Notes under the pieces: generated by a model
What the model saw: the letters and a program-made list of their open reading frames with translations, nothing else
The model's database searches: none
Told to the model about the DNA's origin: nothing
Translations under genes and position numbers: made by a program
Shown: one piece after another, positions 42,565 to 51,235 of the stretch
Layout: the number at the start of each line of letters is the position of its first letter
How positions within the stretch are numbered: position 1 is the first letter of the stretch
Assembly: GCA_013299115.1 (NCBI GenBank)
Contig: JAAFKA010000026.1
Span: forward strand, 1 to 64,000
DNA: 64,000 bases
Source: Cytophagales bacterium
Lineage (GTDB): Bacteria > Bacteroidota > Bacteroidia > Cytophagales > Thermoflexibacteraceae
Reading direction: 5' to 3'

Positions 42565-44613
42565 TTACTTTTTTCTCAATAACAAAATTTCTACTAATAA
42601 AAACAACAAAGTTGCCACCAATAAATAACGCCACAAAGGTTTGGCTACATTTTTTTCTTGGAACAAAGAAGCAAAGGAATTGGTATCTGTTTCGCCAAAA
42701 ATTTGTATATGTGGTTGATTAGCAAAGAGTTGTTTCAATTCGGCTGCGGTGTAGCAAGGCGAAGCCGACTCCGTTTTGCTATAATTCAGAGCCAAAGCCC
42801 CACAGTTTTTGTTGTCTGTTTTTCTTATCACCGCATAGTTGCCCGCTAAGGTATTGTTTTTTGGTATTTCTATTAGCAATTTGCCATCATTTCGTCTTTG
42901 TGTAGGTATCCATTCGGTTTTGGTGGTTTGTTCTACCAACTTAAACAATTCGTTTTTGTTATTTAGCGTATCATTTAGCGTAATTTCTGCCAAAGTTTCG
43001 TCAAAAGAATAAGCCAACCTACTACTTTGTGCTGCCGAATTGAGGGCTATTTTGTAGAGCAAAGGCACAAAAATTGCGTGTTTGCCCAAATCTGTTGCAT
43101 TTTCTGCCAACGGACTGCTGAACACAAAAGTTTTGCCGTTGCCCTTGTTGTTGCTTATCTTGTTGGTTATCATTTTCAAAAAAGGATTGCCATTTTTAAA
43201 TTTCAGCAAGGTTTGTCCGCCACCATTCAACGCAAGCCCTTGCAAGGCAGTAGGCATATTCATATTAGGGGTTAATTTGTCAAAAATACCTGCAAAAAAA
43301 GGATTGTTCAGGTCGGGTGGCAACAGTTCAAACTTTTCGAGGGTGCTTTGGCTGGCTGTGCTGCCGAGCAACAAGGTATAACTTTCGGTATCAAAATTAT
43401 CGTGAGGGAAAACCACCAAACTGCCACCCTTAGCAGAAAATTTTTGCAGAGCAGCCAACAAACCTTTGTCTATGGTGGGCAAACCTTGCAAAATTACCAA
43501 GTCGGCTGTTTGTAAGGCGTTGTAATCCACCGAGTTAGGGTTAAAAGATTGCAACTTAAAAAAAGTTTCTTGGGCATAGACGTTTGGAATAAATTGGTTG
43601 TTTTCTGCCGAAATATGCACCATGCGAATCAAAGGGGCAGCTTCTAAGATAAAAAAATAGTCGTTGTCAAACAAAATAGGGCTGTCTTCTAAGGACAATT
43701 TACAGTGTTTTGCCCCTGCCTCCTGCACCGCAAAGTTCATTTTGATAGTCGTTTGCGTTTGGGCATCGAGGGTAAGGGTGGCATTGGATACTTGCTTGCC
43801 GTCTATAAACAATTTGGCTGTTCTTTCGGCAACACCACGTTTACCTACGCATTGGATTTTTGCAAACAAGGTATTGTTTTCGCCTACCTTGATAAACGGA
43901 TTCTCTAACCAAACAGAGTCCACAAAAAGATTAGACGAGGTTTCGGCTTGTTGTGGCACAATGTATAAAATGCTGCTGCTGTCTATGTTTTGCGGATTAA
44001 AATTGTCGAACATATTTTTTTGGAAGTCCGAAATCCAAAATAAATAATTTTTTTGGCTGTTGCTGTGGGCTGCAAAAGCATTTTTTTGGCGTTGATAGAC
44101 TGCGGTAAGTGGTCGGGAAGCACTGCTATAGGTGAGTTGATTGATGTTTTCTGTAACTTTTTTGGGTTCTGCAAAATAATTCATACTTCCCTCAAAACCA
44201 TTGGTAAGGAGTTGAAAAACTGTGTTTTTTGGAAACAACTTTACTATCTGTTCGCCATAGAGAATGGTGGCATCGAGCAGTTTTTTGTTGCCCTGTTCGG
44301 CTTGCATACTGAATGAGTTGTCGGTGTAGATACTCACGTAGTTGCTGTTGGCGGTGTTGCTAACTGCCTGTGGTGCAGGCAAATAGGGCTGGGCAAAGGC
44401 AAAAACCAAAGCCAAAACAGCCAAGCAACGCATAAGCAAAACCAACAAATGACGCAGTTTATTTTTGGCGGAGGCAACGGATTTGATTTCCCTCAAAAAA
44501 GTGATATTGGTAAAATAGACTTTTTTGGCACGTTGAAAGTTGAAAAGATGTATCAAAATAGGCACTGCTACCAAAGCCGATGCCCAAAGAAACGAAGGAT
44601 AAATAAATTGCAT
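42565..44613 (-). CDS. BatA-like N-terminal domain protein
   Basis: This 682-residue membrane protein starts with the characteristic BatA module (FLWASALVAVPILIHLFNFQ, RAKKVYFTNITFLREIK), a second membrane helix, then a long VWA-like/ThuA-like periplasmic region. A C-terminal helix (YLLVATLLFLLVEILLLRKK) closes it. Such proteins are widespread in Bacteroidota and are thought to belong to envelope-stress or MoxR-linked systems. It is not in a bat operon here. Confidence 0.8.
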   Translation of the reverse strand: MQFIYPSFLWASALVAVPILIHLFNFQRAKKVYFTNITFLREIKSVASAKNKLRHLLVLLMRCLAVLALVFAFAQPYLPAPQAVSNTANSNYVSIYTDNSFSMQAEQGNKKLLDATILYGEQIVKLFPKNTVFQLLTNGFEGSMNYFAEPKKVTENINQLTYSSASRPLTAVYQRQKNAFAAHSNSQKNYLFWISDFQKNMFDNFNPQNIDSSSILYIVPQQAETSSNLFVDSVWLENPFIKVGENNTLFAKIQCVGKRGVAERTAKLFIDGKQVSNATLTLDAQTQTTIKMNFAVQEAGAKHCKLSLEDSPILFDNDYFFILEAAPLIRMVHISAENNQFIPNVYAQETFFKLQSFNPNSVDYNALQTADLVILQGLPTIDKGLLAALQKFSAKGGSLVVFPHDNFDTESYTLLLGSTASQSTLEKFELLPPDLNNPFFAGIFDKLTPNMNMPTALQGLALNGGGQTLLKFKNGNPFLKMITNKISNNKGNGKTFVFSSPLAENATDLGKHAIFVPLLYKIALNSAAQSSRLAYSFDETLAEITLNDTLNNKNELFKLVEQTTKTEWIPTQRRNDGKLLIEIPKNNTLAGNYAVIRKTDNKNCGALALNYSKTESASPCYTAAELKQLFANQPHIQIFGETDTNSFASLFQEKNVAKPLWRYLLVATLLFLLVEILLLRKK

Positions 44614-44779
44614 ATTTTTTTAATAAGGTTGCCCAACAATTAATAATTGGTCGGTTACAAATTACAAAATCATTGGCACTAATAATGAATTGCTTTTACA
44701 AAGGTAGTCAAAAATAAGATTTAAAGTTAGTGCTTACGAGTACCTAAATAATTACAAAACATGAATAAATGTTGTAGGA

Positions 44780-45991
44780 TTAAGTAGCCAATACTTCAGA
44801 TTTGATAATTGCTTTTCTGAAAATAGTGCGTTGTTGGTATTGATATTGCAAAAAATAGAGATTATCAGCCAATCCTTCCAAGTCTATATTGCCTTGTTCG
44901 TCTGGTTTTATGGTCATCAGCAATTCCCAATTTGCGTCATAGAGGGCTATGGTTTGGTCGTCTTCTTCGTCTTCCATTGCCAACAATTCGGTTTTTGCAT
45001 TGCGAAAAATGCCTGTTTCGTGCTTGAGCATCTCCTCGTATTCCTCACAAGCACTGTTTTCGAACAACCATTTGTAAGCTATGGGATACTCTCGTTGCCA
45101 AAACCATTCGCTGTGCATAGCATCAGGGCGTATGGCTAATTGCAATTCGTCTTTGGTATAACCTACGGCTTGTAAGGTATCGTACATTCTACGCAAAAAA
45201 CTAACCATTGTTGCACTTTCTTTTTCGCCACCCATGAGGTAAATCTTGGTGTCAAACATTTTGAGTTTTTCTCTTGCCATCTTAAAAATATTACTACCAA
45301 ACCAAAAAGAGGGTGAAAATACGCCCAATTTAGAAAAAGTATCGGGATGACGCAGCCCTGCATACATTGTGATTAATCCGCCCATAGAGCTACCCATCAT
45401 ACCTGTTGTTTCTCTTTCAGGCATGGTTCGGTAGTTAGCATCTATGTAAGGTTTTAAAGTTTTTACAATAAAATCGAGGTAAAAATCTCCTTCGCCTCCG
45501 CCATAGTTGGAATTTCGCCAAGGAGAATATTCGTTTAGTCGGTTGATGCCACCATTGTCTATGCCGACTACTATTGCCCCATAATCACCTTGTGCTTGCA
45601 GCAGATTCATTGTTTCGTCCACTTGCCACTCGCCGCTGTATGAGGTCATTCTATCGAAAAGATTTTGCCCATCGTGCATATACAATACAGGATAGGGTTT
45701 GTCTGTTTTTTTGTAATCTAAGGGCAAATAGACCCAAACTCGACGGTTTCTTCGGAGTTCAGGCATAAAAAAGTCGTTGATAATAGTAACATTCGGCGTG
45801 GCAGTACTTTTGCTTATGTCGGCTGTTAATTTATTCCAAGAAAGTTGCCCGTCATGTACCAACAAAGTTTGTGCTGATACTTGATACTTAAAAGGCTTTT
45901 CTTTTTTGCTAATTTGTTCCCAATTTCCCTTAAAAAAACGGTAAGGGGCTATGGTTTTTACATGATTGGTCGTATTGTTTTCCACAGGCAA
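44780..45991 (-). CDS. Esterase (enterochelin esterase/S-formylglutathione hydrolase-like)
   Basis: This 403-residue protein has an N-terminal beta-sandwich part, then an Esterase_D-type alpha/beta hydrolase: RNRRVWVYLPLDYKKTDKPY, VLYMHDGQNLFD, nucleophile in GMMGSSMGGLITMYAG near residue 200, and the likely His in AMHSEWFW. A small C-terminal domain follows. No ATG is found near the expected N-terminus; the open frame begins with TTG 45991. It is probably cytoplasmic, as no signal peptide is seen. Confidence 0.8.
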   Translation of the reverse strand: MPVENNTTNHVKTIAPYRFFKGNWEQISKKEKPFKYQVSAQTLLVHDGQLSWNKLTADISKSTATPNVTIINDFFMPELRRNRRVWVYLPLDYKKTDKPYPVLYMHDGQNLFDRMTSYSGEWQVDETMNLLQAQGDYGAIVVGIDNGGINRLNEYSPWRNSNYGGGEGDFYLDFIVKTLKPYIDANYRTMPERETTGMMGSSMGGLITMYAGLRHPDTFSKLGVFSPSFWFGSNIFKMAREKLKMFDTKIYLMGGEKESATMVSFLRRMYDTLQAVGYTKDELQLAIRPDAMHSEWFWQREYPIAYKWLFENSACEEYEEMLKHETGIFRNAKTELLAMEDEEDDQTIALYDANWELLMTIKPDEQGNIDLEGLADNLYFLQYQYQQRTIFRKAIIKSEVLAT

Positions 45992-46228
45992 AATGTTTAT
46001 GTAGCTAAGTAAGTTGCGTATGTTACTTTCATACTACGTAACTACTTACAAAAGCAAAGTAAAGCAAAGCCTCGACTTTTCCAAATAAAATATTAAATAA
46101 AGATAACAATAGAGGTTATTACAATATTATCCGTAACAAGCCCTTGCTGTTTTTGCGAAGCAAAAAAGCTTGAATTGTACTTTTTATGGTTTTTATCGGG
46201 GCTGCCACCAGCAAAAATTAGGTTTAAG

Positions 46229-46304
46229 TGATAAAATCGGCTAAAAAAGTATTTTTATCATTTTTTATATTTTTGTTTGTTTTATCAAAAATAAAGTTTT
46301 ATCA
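46229..46304. promoter_or_regulatory. Promoter-like region with four TTTTATCA boxes
   Basis: In the 754-bp gap 45,992-46,745, which has no convincing ORF, TGATAAAA (46229-46236), TTTTATCA (46253-46260), TTTATCA (46281-46287) and TTTTATCA (46297-46304) surround a TATTTTTG (46268-46275) that fits a -7 box. The same boxes occur in the promoters of the 47-kb element (47,043-47,072 and 48,764-48,781). Confidence 0.5.
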
Positions 46305-46676
46305 TTGTGGCAAATAACAAGAGTGAATAAAGCAAAAGTGATACTTCTCCTAAAAAAATTGACGAGTAAATGACTACGTTCTACTACGTCTCACAAAATT
46401 ATGAACCCCTTTTGAGTGTTTGCGGTGATTATTAACGGATAATTGACAAAAGAAACAATTAAGCTACTTTATGTCTGATACAATTTTGTAATTTGTAACC
46501 CGCAAAACATTTTATTCACTGCGGATTGCCGCCCACTTGTATTTTTTATAGATTTAGCTTGCAATTCTTTTCGTTTTTTTGCACCCAAAACCCAGAAAAA
46601 CGCAACGCAAGCCCTACACCCCACGCCCAAAAATTACGTTTTAGGCACTCGATATTGGTAGAAAATCCAAAATCAC

Positions 46677-46716
46677 ACCGCAAAGGTCGCTAAGATTACG
46701 CAGAGAAACGCAAAGA
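46677..46716. repeat. ACCGCAAAGGTCGCTAAGAT element
   Basis: This is one arm of the palindrome family found at 28,148-28,234. It marks the left side of the small degenerate element. Confidence 0.65.
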
Positions 46717-46745
46717 AGTTTTAATGTTTAATGTTGAATTTTTAA

Positions 46746-47009
46746 TTATAAATTTTTAAATTTTTCCAACACTTTTATAATATCATTCATTATTTCTTCT
46801 TTTTTGTTACTTGTTCCTTCAAAATTAGACCAATCTAATTGCAATATTTCGCATATATCTATAAATTTTTCAACGTCTAATTTACTCTCTCCATCCTCAT
46901 ATTTTCCATACATACTTACACTCACACCTAATTTTTCAGACATTTCAGATTTGTTTATGTCTAATTCTTTTCTGCGTTTTTTGATTATTTCCAAGTAATT
47001 CCTATTCAT
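46746..47009 (-). CDS. XRE-family regulator of the small mobile element
   Basis: This 87-residue protein has an HTH_XRE domain (RKELDINKSEMSEKLGVSVS, then MYGKYEDGESKLDVEKFIDI) and a short helical tail. It is much more AT-rich than the neighbouring esterase. It faces the rest of the element across a region with an inverted repeat (TTTTGATAA / TTATCAAAA) and is therefore a likely autoregulatory repressor. Confidence 0.8.
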   Translation of the reverse strand: MNRNYLEIIKKRRKELDINKSEMSEKLGVSVSMYGKYEDGESKLDVEKFIDICEILQLDWSNFEGTSNKKEEIMNDIIKVLEKFKNL

Positions 47010-47042
47010 TTCCCATGTTGTTTGTGATAGTAAAGTTATAGA

Positions 47043-47072
47043 TTTTGATAATTTTTTTTATCAAAATTATCA
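47043..47072. promoter_or_regulatory. Operator-like inverted repeat TTTTGATAA-N6-TTATCAAAA
   Basis: TTTTGATAA (47043-47051) and TTATCAAAA (47058-47066) form a perfect dyad 34 bp upstream of the XRE gene; a further ATTATCA follows. The half-site matches the TTTTATCA boxes at 46.25 kb and 48.77 kb. Confidence 0.65.
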
Positions 47073-47232
47073 TTTTTATTTACTAATTATAATTTTAATA
47101 TTAAATTTGTCTGTTATTTAATAACCATACTATTAAATAACTGTTTACTGGTAACTGTTTACTGTAAACCGCACCAAGTTCTTTGACATCGTTGTATTTC
47201 ATAAATCCTAAATCTTAAATCCTAAATCTTTT

Positions 47233-47448
47233 ATGGAAAACATATTTATAGGGCTTGACATCGGCAAAAAATTAGTTGATGTGGCTGTACCTGTGGGCAA
47301 TGGCGGTTTTAGTTGCTTTAGAGTAAACAACACGGCAATAGACTTTCAAAAGAGAGAAATAAAAGATGTGGTTTCGGTTTCTCAAAACCGAAACGCCACC
47401 ATTATTGCAGCTTTTGAAGCTGAGGGCAGCCCCGCTGAAAAGTCGTAA
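47233..47448 (+). pseudogene. Truncated IS110-family transposase N-terminus
   Basis: This 71-residue ORF contains IFIGLDIGKKLVDVAVP, the first strand of the DEDD RuvC-like domain, and AFEAEGSPAEK, matching the E-A-T-G-x-x-x-E block of IS110 transposases. The rest of the enzyme is missing. Between the two, the residues VVSVSQNRNAT are the in-frame translation of a TTTCGGTTTCTCAAAACCG palindrome. A GATGACATC hairpin (47,447-47,482) follows the stop directly. Confidence 0.6.
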
Positions 47449-47520
47449 GATGACATCTTTTTTTTAAGATGTCATCTTTTTGCAAGTAGTTCATTTTTAA
47501 CCTTTTAACCTCTTAAACCC

Positions 47521-47912
47521 ATGCACCACCGCATAGAAATTATAGGCTACGTGGGCAGCGATGCCAAAGTGAGCCAAGTGGACGATAAAAACTTCGTCAT
47601 CAATTTTAACCTTGCCGACAGCCGAGAGTATCCAGACAAAACACAGGCGAGGAAACAAAAAAAACGCAATGGTTTAGCTGCGCTTATTGGTTTGAAAAAG
47701 AGCCAAAAGTAGCTGAATTTATCAAAAAAGGTACATTGCTTTTTGTTTCTGGTTATGTTTCCTCAGAAGTCTATCTGGACAGGCAAGACAAGCCACAGGC
47801 ACAGATAAAGGTAAAAGTTCAGGAACTGAAGCTGCTCAAACAGCCAAGCCCCAAGGAACCAGCCAACAAGTTGCCTCAGAACTTTGGCGAAGACCCTAAT
47901 TCACCTTTTTAA
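47521..47912 (+). pseudogene. ssb: Single-stranded DNA-binding protein gene with a -1 frameshift
   Basis: Frame 1 gives MHHRIEIIGYVGSDAKVSQV ... FVINFNLADSREYPDKTQAR, an SSB OB-fold start. It then runs into a short unrelated tail and a stop. The -1 frame supplies GEETKKTQWFSCAYWFEKEP, KVAEFIKKGTLLFVSGYVSS, and a tail ending DPNSPF, the acidic SSB tip. The shift lies between about 47,640 and 47,665. That stretch includes a run of eight A whose frame-0 reading, A_AAA_AAA, is a classical slippery heptamer, so decay, sequencing error and programmed frameshifting are all possible. Confidence 0.7.
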
Positions 47913-48075
47913 AACTGCGGGCTAAAGCCCACAGCTACAGAGTGCTTTCGGTTGCTACAACCGAAAGGTGCGTTGGGGGTGTAGCACCCCTCTGCACGTA
48001 TAGTTTTTTTGCTACCGCAGGTTTAAAAAAAGGCATTTTTGTTTAAAACAGACTAAAGTCTGTTCTACAGTACAA
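47913..48075. repeat. Cluster of dispersed palindromes in the small element
   Basis: This cluster contains GCGGGCTAAAGCCCACAGC (about 47,927-47,945), GTGCTTTCGGTTGCTACAAC with its partner (47,942-47,990), and ACAGACTAAAGTCTGTTCTA (about 48,046-48,066). There is no gene. Confidence 0.75.
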
Positions 48076-48130
48076 AAACAAATACTTAATTATTGATTTT
48101 ATTTCACTCTTAAAACCAAATTTCAAACGT

Positions 48131-48444
48131 ATGGAAACTACCAAAAAAGTGCAAAAACTGTATCTACCACAGGCAAAAAAGGTAGAGAAACCTATGTAGA
48201 TATCAATATTACGGCTGATGAATTGGTAAACCAATTAGCCGTAGATGATAGCCTACCAAAAAACTTTGAAATGCGTACCTACGATGAGGTAGGTTTCAAT
48301 GCTTTTTTGCGAATGAGCAAACCAAATATCAAAGAAAGCCGAGATATAAACGGCGTTTGCGACCATAATGCCTACCTCAAACAAGAAGGAAAAGAAAGCC
48401 CAACGTATGTGGCTGTATTGAAAAAGTTTAAAAACAAAGCCTAA
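48131..48444 (+). pseudogene. Small gene with an N-terminal -1 frameshift
   Basis: The ATG at 48131 gives METTKKVQ and then leaves frame. The -1 frame continues KTVSTTGKKGRETYVDINIT, ADELVNQLAVDDSLPKNFEM, and runs to 48444. Joined, the product is about 103 residues. The break is at GTGCAAAAACTG (48149-48160). The later ATG at 48223 gives an intact 73-residue protein, so a shorter product could still be made. No family recognised. Confidence 0.5.
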
Positions 48445-48458
48445 ACCACTGCAAAGCT

Positions 48459-48698
48459 ATGACTATCACCACTTTAACACCAATAGAAACGGAGGAGGCT
48501 TACAGGCTGGTGGCTGAAAATTCGTTTTTGAGTGGCAAGCAATTAGCCCATGTTTTGCAGATGAGTACGGCTACTGCCAACCGCAGACTAAAGCAAATGA
48601 AAGAGAAATTTGAGGTAAAAAAATACCAAAAAATTAATCTGTTGCAGGTCTGCAATTTCTTTGATTTAGATGTAAAACAGGCAGTGGAGAGGCTGTAA
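48459..48698 (+). CDS. Small HTH protein
   Basis: This 79-residue protein has a clear winged-helix or MerR/excisionase-like HTH (FLSGKQLAHVLQMSTATANR, RLKQMKEKFEVKKY). It starts 14 bp after the preceding frameshifted gene and is followed by an AACCTTATAAGGTTTTG hairpin (48,709-48,744). In a mobile element it would be a candidate excisionase or replication regulator. Confidence 0.65.
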   Translation: MTITTLTPIETEEAYRLVAENSFLSGKQLAHVLQMSTATANRRLKQMKEKFEVKKYQKINLLQVCNFFDLDVKQAVERL

Positions 48699-48763
48699 AA
48701 AAAACGAAAAACCTTATAAGGTTTTGAAAACCTTATAAGGTTTATGCTCTTTTTATAAGTATT

Positions 48764-48816
48764 TTTTATCATTTTTTATCAAAATTTGCAAACAAAAATA
48801 TCAATAATTATTTTTG
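48764..48816 (+). promoter_or_regulatory. Promoter with two TTTTATCA boxes
   Basis: TTTTATCA occurs at 48764-48771 and 48774-48781 (10-bp period), immediately before TTTG (48785-48788), a 20-nt spacer and TATTTTTG (48809-48816). The element's XRE protein probably binds here and covers the -33 box. The promoter shows that the next gene cannot start at the GTG/ATG-like codon at 48814. Confidence 0.65.
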
Positions 48817-48855
48817 TATTGCAATTTTGCACACAACAAAACAAAAACTACTACT

Positions 48856-49248
48856 ATGGCACTCGAAAGCATAGGACTTTTAAGCCCAGAAGACAAACTG
48901 AAGCTTAAAACAGAGTTGGAAAAAAAAGCAGAAATGATTAATTTTAGCATCTCTTCTGCCCAAATTCGCAAAGACAAAGCCCTTGAAACGGCTACTAATT
49001 TGGAAACCGAAAGTACCACGCTTGATGCTGAAATTACTGCATTAGATGCCGTAATTGGCAATTTGCCAGAAGGTGCTATCAAAAACCAAATGGAAGACAA
49101 AAAACGTGCTGAGGAAAACAAATTATGGTCTGTAAACAAACGCAGGGCTAATTTTGGCACTATCTCTGTCGTAAGGTCAGAAGCCTTGATTAACGAACTG
49201 CAAAACAGATACACCGTTATCATGGCAGATGTAGCCTTGTTGGTCTAA
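48856..49248 (+). CDS. Uncharacterised coiled-coil protein
   Basis: This 130-residue, almost wholly helical protein has a long heptad-like part (EDKLKLKTELEKKAEMINFS, ISSAQIRKDKALETATNLET). No family recognised. Start 48856 (MALESIGLLS) is chosen because an upstream start would lie in the promoter. It is followed by an AACTTGCTAAGTTTTAAAAAC hairpin region at 49,264-49,293. Confidence 0.6.
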   Translation: MALESIGLLSPEDKLKLKTELEKKAEMINFSISSAQIRKDKALETATNLETESTTLDAEITALDAVIGNLPEGAIKNQMEDKKRAEENKLWSVNKRRANFGTISVVRSEALINELQNRYTVIMADVALLV

Positions 49249-49326
49249 AACAAAAAACTAAACTTGCTAAGTTTTAAAAACTTAGCAAGTTTGTTTTGTT
49301 TCTTTTTCTCACTAAATATTACTTCT

Positions 49327-49551
49327 ATGAACTTTGATTTGCAGACCTTAGAAACCGTCATTACCACTTCCGTAGGCTTGGCAGCTATTTATTTTGCACT
49401 CAAAGCAAAAGTAGAGAAGTTAGATTTATTGGTTGATAGATTGGAAGCGGAGAACAAAGAAATGAAAACAGAACTCAAAACTTTGCACTCCGAAATTGAG
49501 GAAATGAAGGCAGTAAGAGAGTACAAAGAAAAGCAAAAATTAAATCAATAA
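49327..49551 (+). CDS. Small membrane-anchored coiled-coil protein
   Basis: This 74-residue protein has one membrane segment near the N-terminus (VITTSVGLAAIYFALKA) followed by a continuous coiled coil (VEKLDLLVDRLEAENKEMKT). Size and shape resemble small phage holin or spanin-like or Bdr-type proteins, but nothing is diagnostic. The open frame begins earlier at 49264 within a palindrome; the ATG at 49327 is the likely start. Confidence 0.6.
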   Translation: MNFDLQTLETVITTSVGLAAIYFALKAKVEKLDLLVDRLEAENKEMKTELKTLHSEIEEMKAVREYKEKQKLNQ

Positions 49552-49796
49552 GCTGTGTAAATCCGCCTAATCTGTGTTCTCTCCATATTGTACTTTTCAC
49601 AGATTTGAAATTTTATATGTTCTTTGAAAACCTAAAAACGGCAAAAGTTTTTTTTACAATATTAAGGAAAAAAATAGTAAAAGTTTATCAAAAGTCGGTA
49701 TTTTACACTACTTTTGCTCAGTTTTTGGCTCTTTTTGGCTTGTTACAGATAACGAGGTAAACGCTAAAATGTGCCAAATTTGCACTGAAAGTGCGA

Positions 49797-50034
49797 AACG
49801 GACTAAAGTCCGTTATACAAATTTTTGTATAGAAAATTAACTTGTTGATTTTCAACTAATTTACCTTGTACCCTAAAGGGTACGGTATAAATCCTAATAA
49901 CCTCTAATAGTGTGGGATTAAATTTTTTAGAACTAAAGATTTTTTTAAGGAGTAGTGCCACAGGTGCAATGCGCTGCACTAACATTTTTCAAAGAAATGT
50001 TTGTGCAGCGTATTACACCTGTGGCACTACCTTT
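49797..50034. repeat. CGGACTAAAGTCCG palindrome and a 40-bp inverted repeat
   Basis: In the 513-bp gap 49,552-50,064, ACGGACTAAAGTCCGTTATA is at 49,798-49,818. An imperfect inverted repeat with arms of about 40 nt lies at 49,947-49,987 and 49,995-50,034 (AGTGCCACAGGTG / CACCTGTGGCACT at the outer ends). It probably ends transcription between the element and the transaldolase gene. No ORF is convincing in this gap. Confidence 0.7.
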
Positions 50035-50064
50035 TAAGGAATATCAGTGCTAAAATTGCAACTT

Positions 50065-51075
50065 TTACTCACTCAAATCTTGAATATCCAACATACCGAT
50101 GGCTTTGCCAGCTTCTAAAACCAACAAATTGTCCACTTTCTTGTCTTTGAAAACTTGAGCAGCATCGTTGAGTAAAGCATTGGCATCTATGCTGATGGGT
50201 GTTTTGAAGGTCAAATCTCCCAATTTTTTGTTTAGCACGTCTTTGCCTTGCTCTTTGATATAACGGCGAAGGTCGCCATCGGTAAACACACCAACCAAAT
50301 TTTGTTGAGCATCTACTACGGTTACGCAACCAAAACCTGATTCAGTCATCACGACCAAAGCCTCCGTAATGGTGTGTGAAGTCTGCACCAACGGATTGGT
50401 AGCTTGCATTGCCTCTTTTACCTTTACAGTAGTCATTCGAGTATGTTCGAAGAACTGGTCTGTGCCAATGGTGGTTAAGACGTTTTCGGTTAATTGCTTG
50501 ATAATTTTGTAAGGTACGGTGCAAGTATGCACGCCCATATTGATAGCATTGCGAACATGCTCAGGGTGGCGAACAGAGGAGAACATGATTTTGGAAGCAT
50601 AGCCATAATAATTTACAGCCCCAACGCATTGCTCTATCAGCCCCAACGCATCATGTCCTTGGTCTTGCAACCTGCCCACTAAGGGACAAACGTAAGTAGC
50701 ACCCGCAGCCATAGCCATATACGCCTGTTGCAAGGTGTAAACTAAGTGTACGTTTACCATAATGCCTTCATCTGTCAATCTTTTGCAGGCTTTTACACCT
50801 TCCAGAGATACAGGAATTTTGAAAACAGATTTGCGAGCATCTAAGCCTTTGTCTAACAAACGGTGTGCTTCTTTGTAAATTTCATCAGAAGTTTTGCCCA
50901 AAGCCTCCACTTGCAAGACAGGGACTATGGTTGCCAATTCCAAAATCAAAGCATCTACGTCTGTGATGCCTTGGCGGTGCATAAAGGTTGGTGTGGTGGT
51001 TAGACCTGCCAAAAAACCTAACTGAAAAGCCTCTTTAATTTCTTTTAAGTCGGCTGAATCTAAATATAATTCCAT
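50065..51075 (-). CDS. FSA/TalC-type transaldolase fused to a CBS-domain pair
   Basis: Residues 1-210 of this 336-residue protein form a small transaldolase/fructose-6-phosphate aldolase barrel: MELYLDSADLKEIKEA, GLTTTPTFMHRQG, the Schiff-base Lys in SVFKIPVSLEGVKA near 85, and ATYVCPLVGRLQDQG. Residues about 215-336 are two CBS domains (TITEALVVMTESGFGCVTVV, GVFTDGDLRRYI, DAAQVFKDKKVDNLLVLE). Typical family members end near residue 220. The CBS pair, like that of arabinose-5-phosphate isomerases, probably senses a nucleotide or sugar nucleotide. ATG 51075 is the correct start; upstream residues to 51198 do not fit. Confidence 0.85.
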   Translation of the reverse strand: MELYLDSADLKEIKEAFQLGFLAGLTTTPTFMHRQGITDVDALILELATIVPVLQVEALGKTSDEIYKEAHRLLDKGLDARKSVFKIPVSLEGVKACKRLTDEGIMVNVHLVYTLQQAYMAMAAGATYVCPLVGRLQDQGHDALGLIEQCVGAVNYYGYASKIMFSSVRHPEHVRNAINMGVHTCTVPYKIIKQLTENVLTTIGTDQFFEHTRMTTVKVKEAMQATNPLVQTSHTITEALVVMTESGFGCVTVVDAQQNLVGVFTDGDLRRYIKEQGKDVLNKKLGDLTFKTPISIDANALLNDAAQVFKDKKVDNLLVLEAGKAIGMLDIQDLSE

Positions 51076-51235
51076 CGGAAATTTTAAGTGTAAATAGCAA
51101 TGAAAGATAAAGGCTTGGCAAATTCTTACAACTTGACAAGGTTTTATACAAAAACGGCTGCAAGTTCTGAAAAAACGCAAAGAAATCATAACAAACAAGT
51201 AAAAAACTTATTTGTTAATCAGTTTAAAATTTTCC

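Noticed and set aside
47233-47448. Intact IS110 element
   Set aside because: Only the first DEDD-domain segment is present; the rest of the transposase and recognisable ends are absent.
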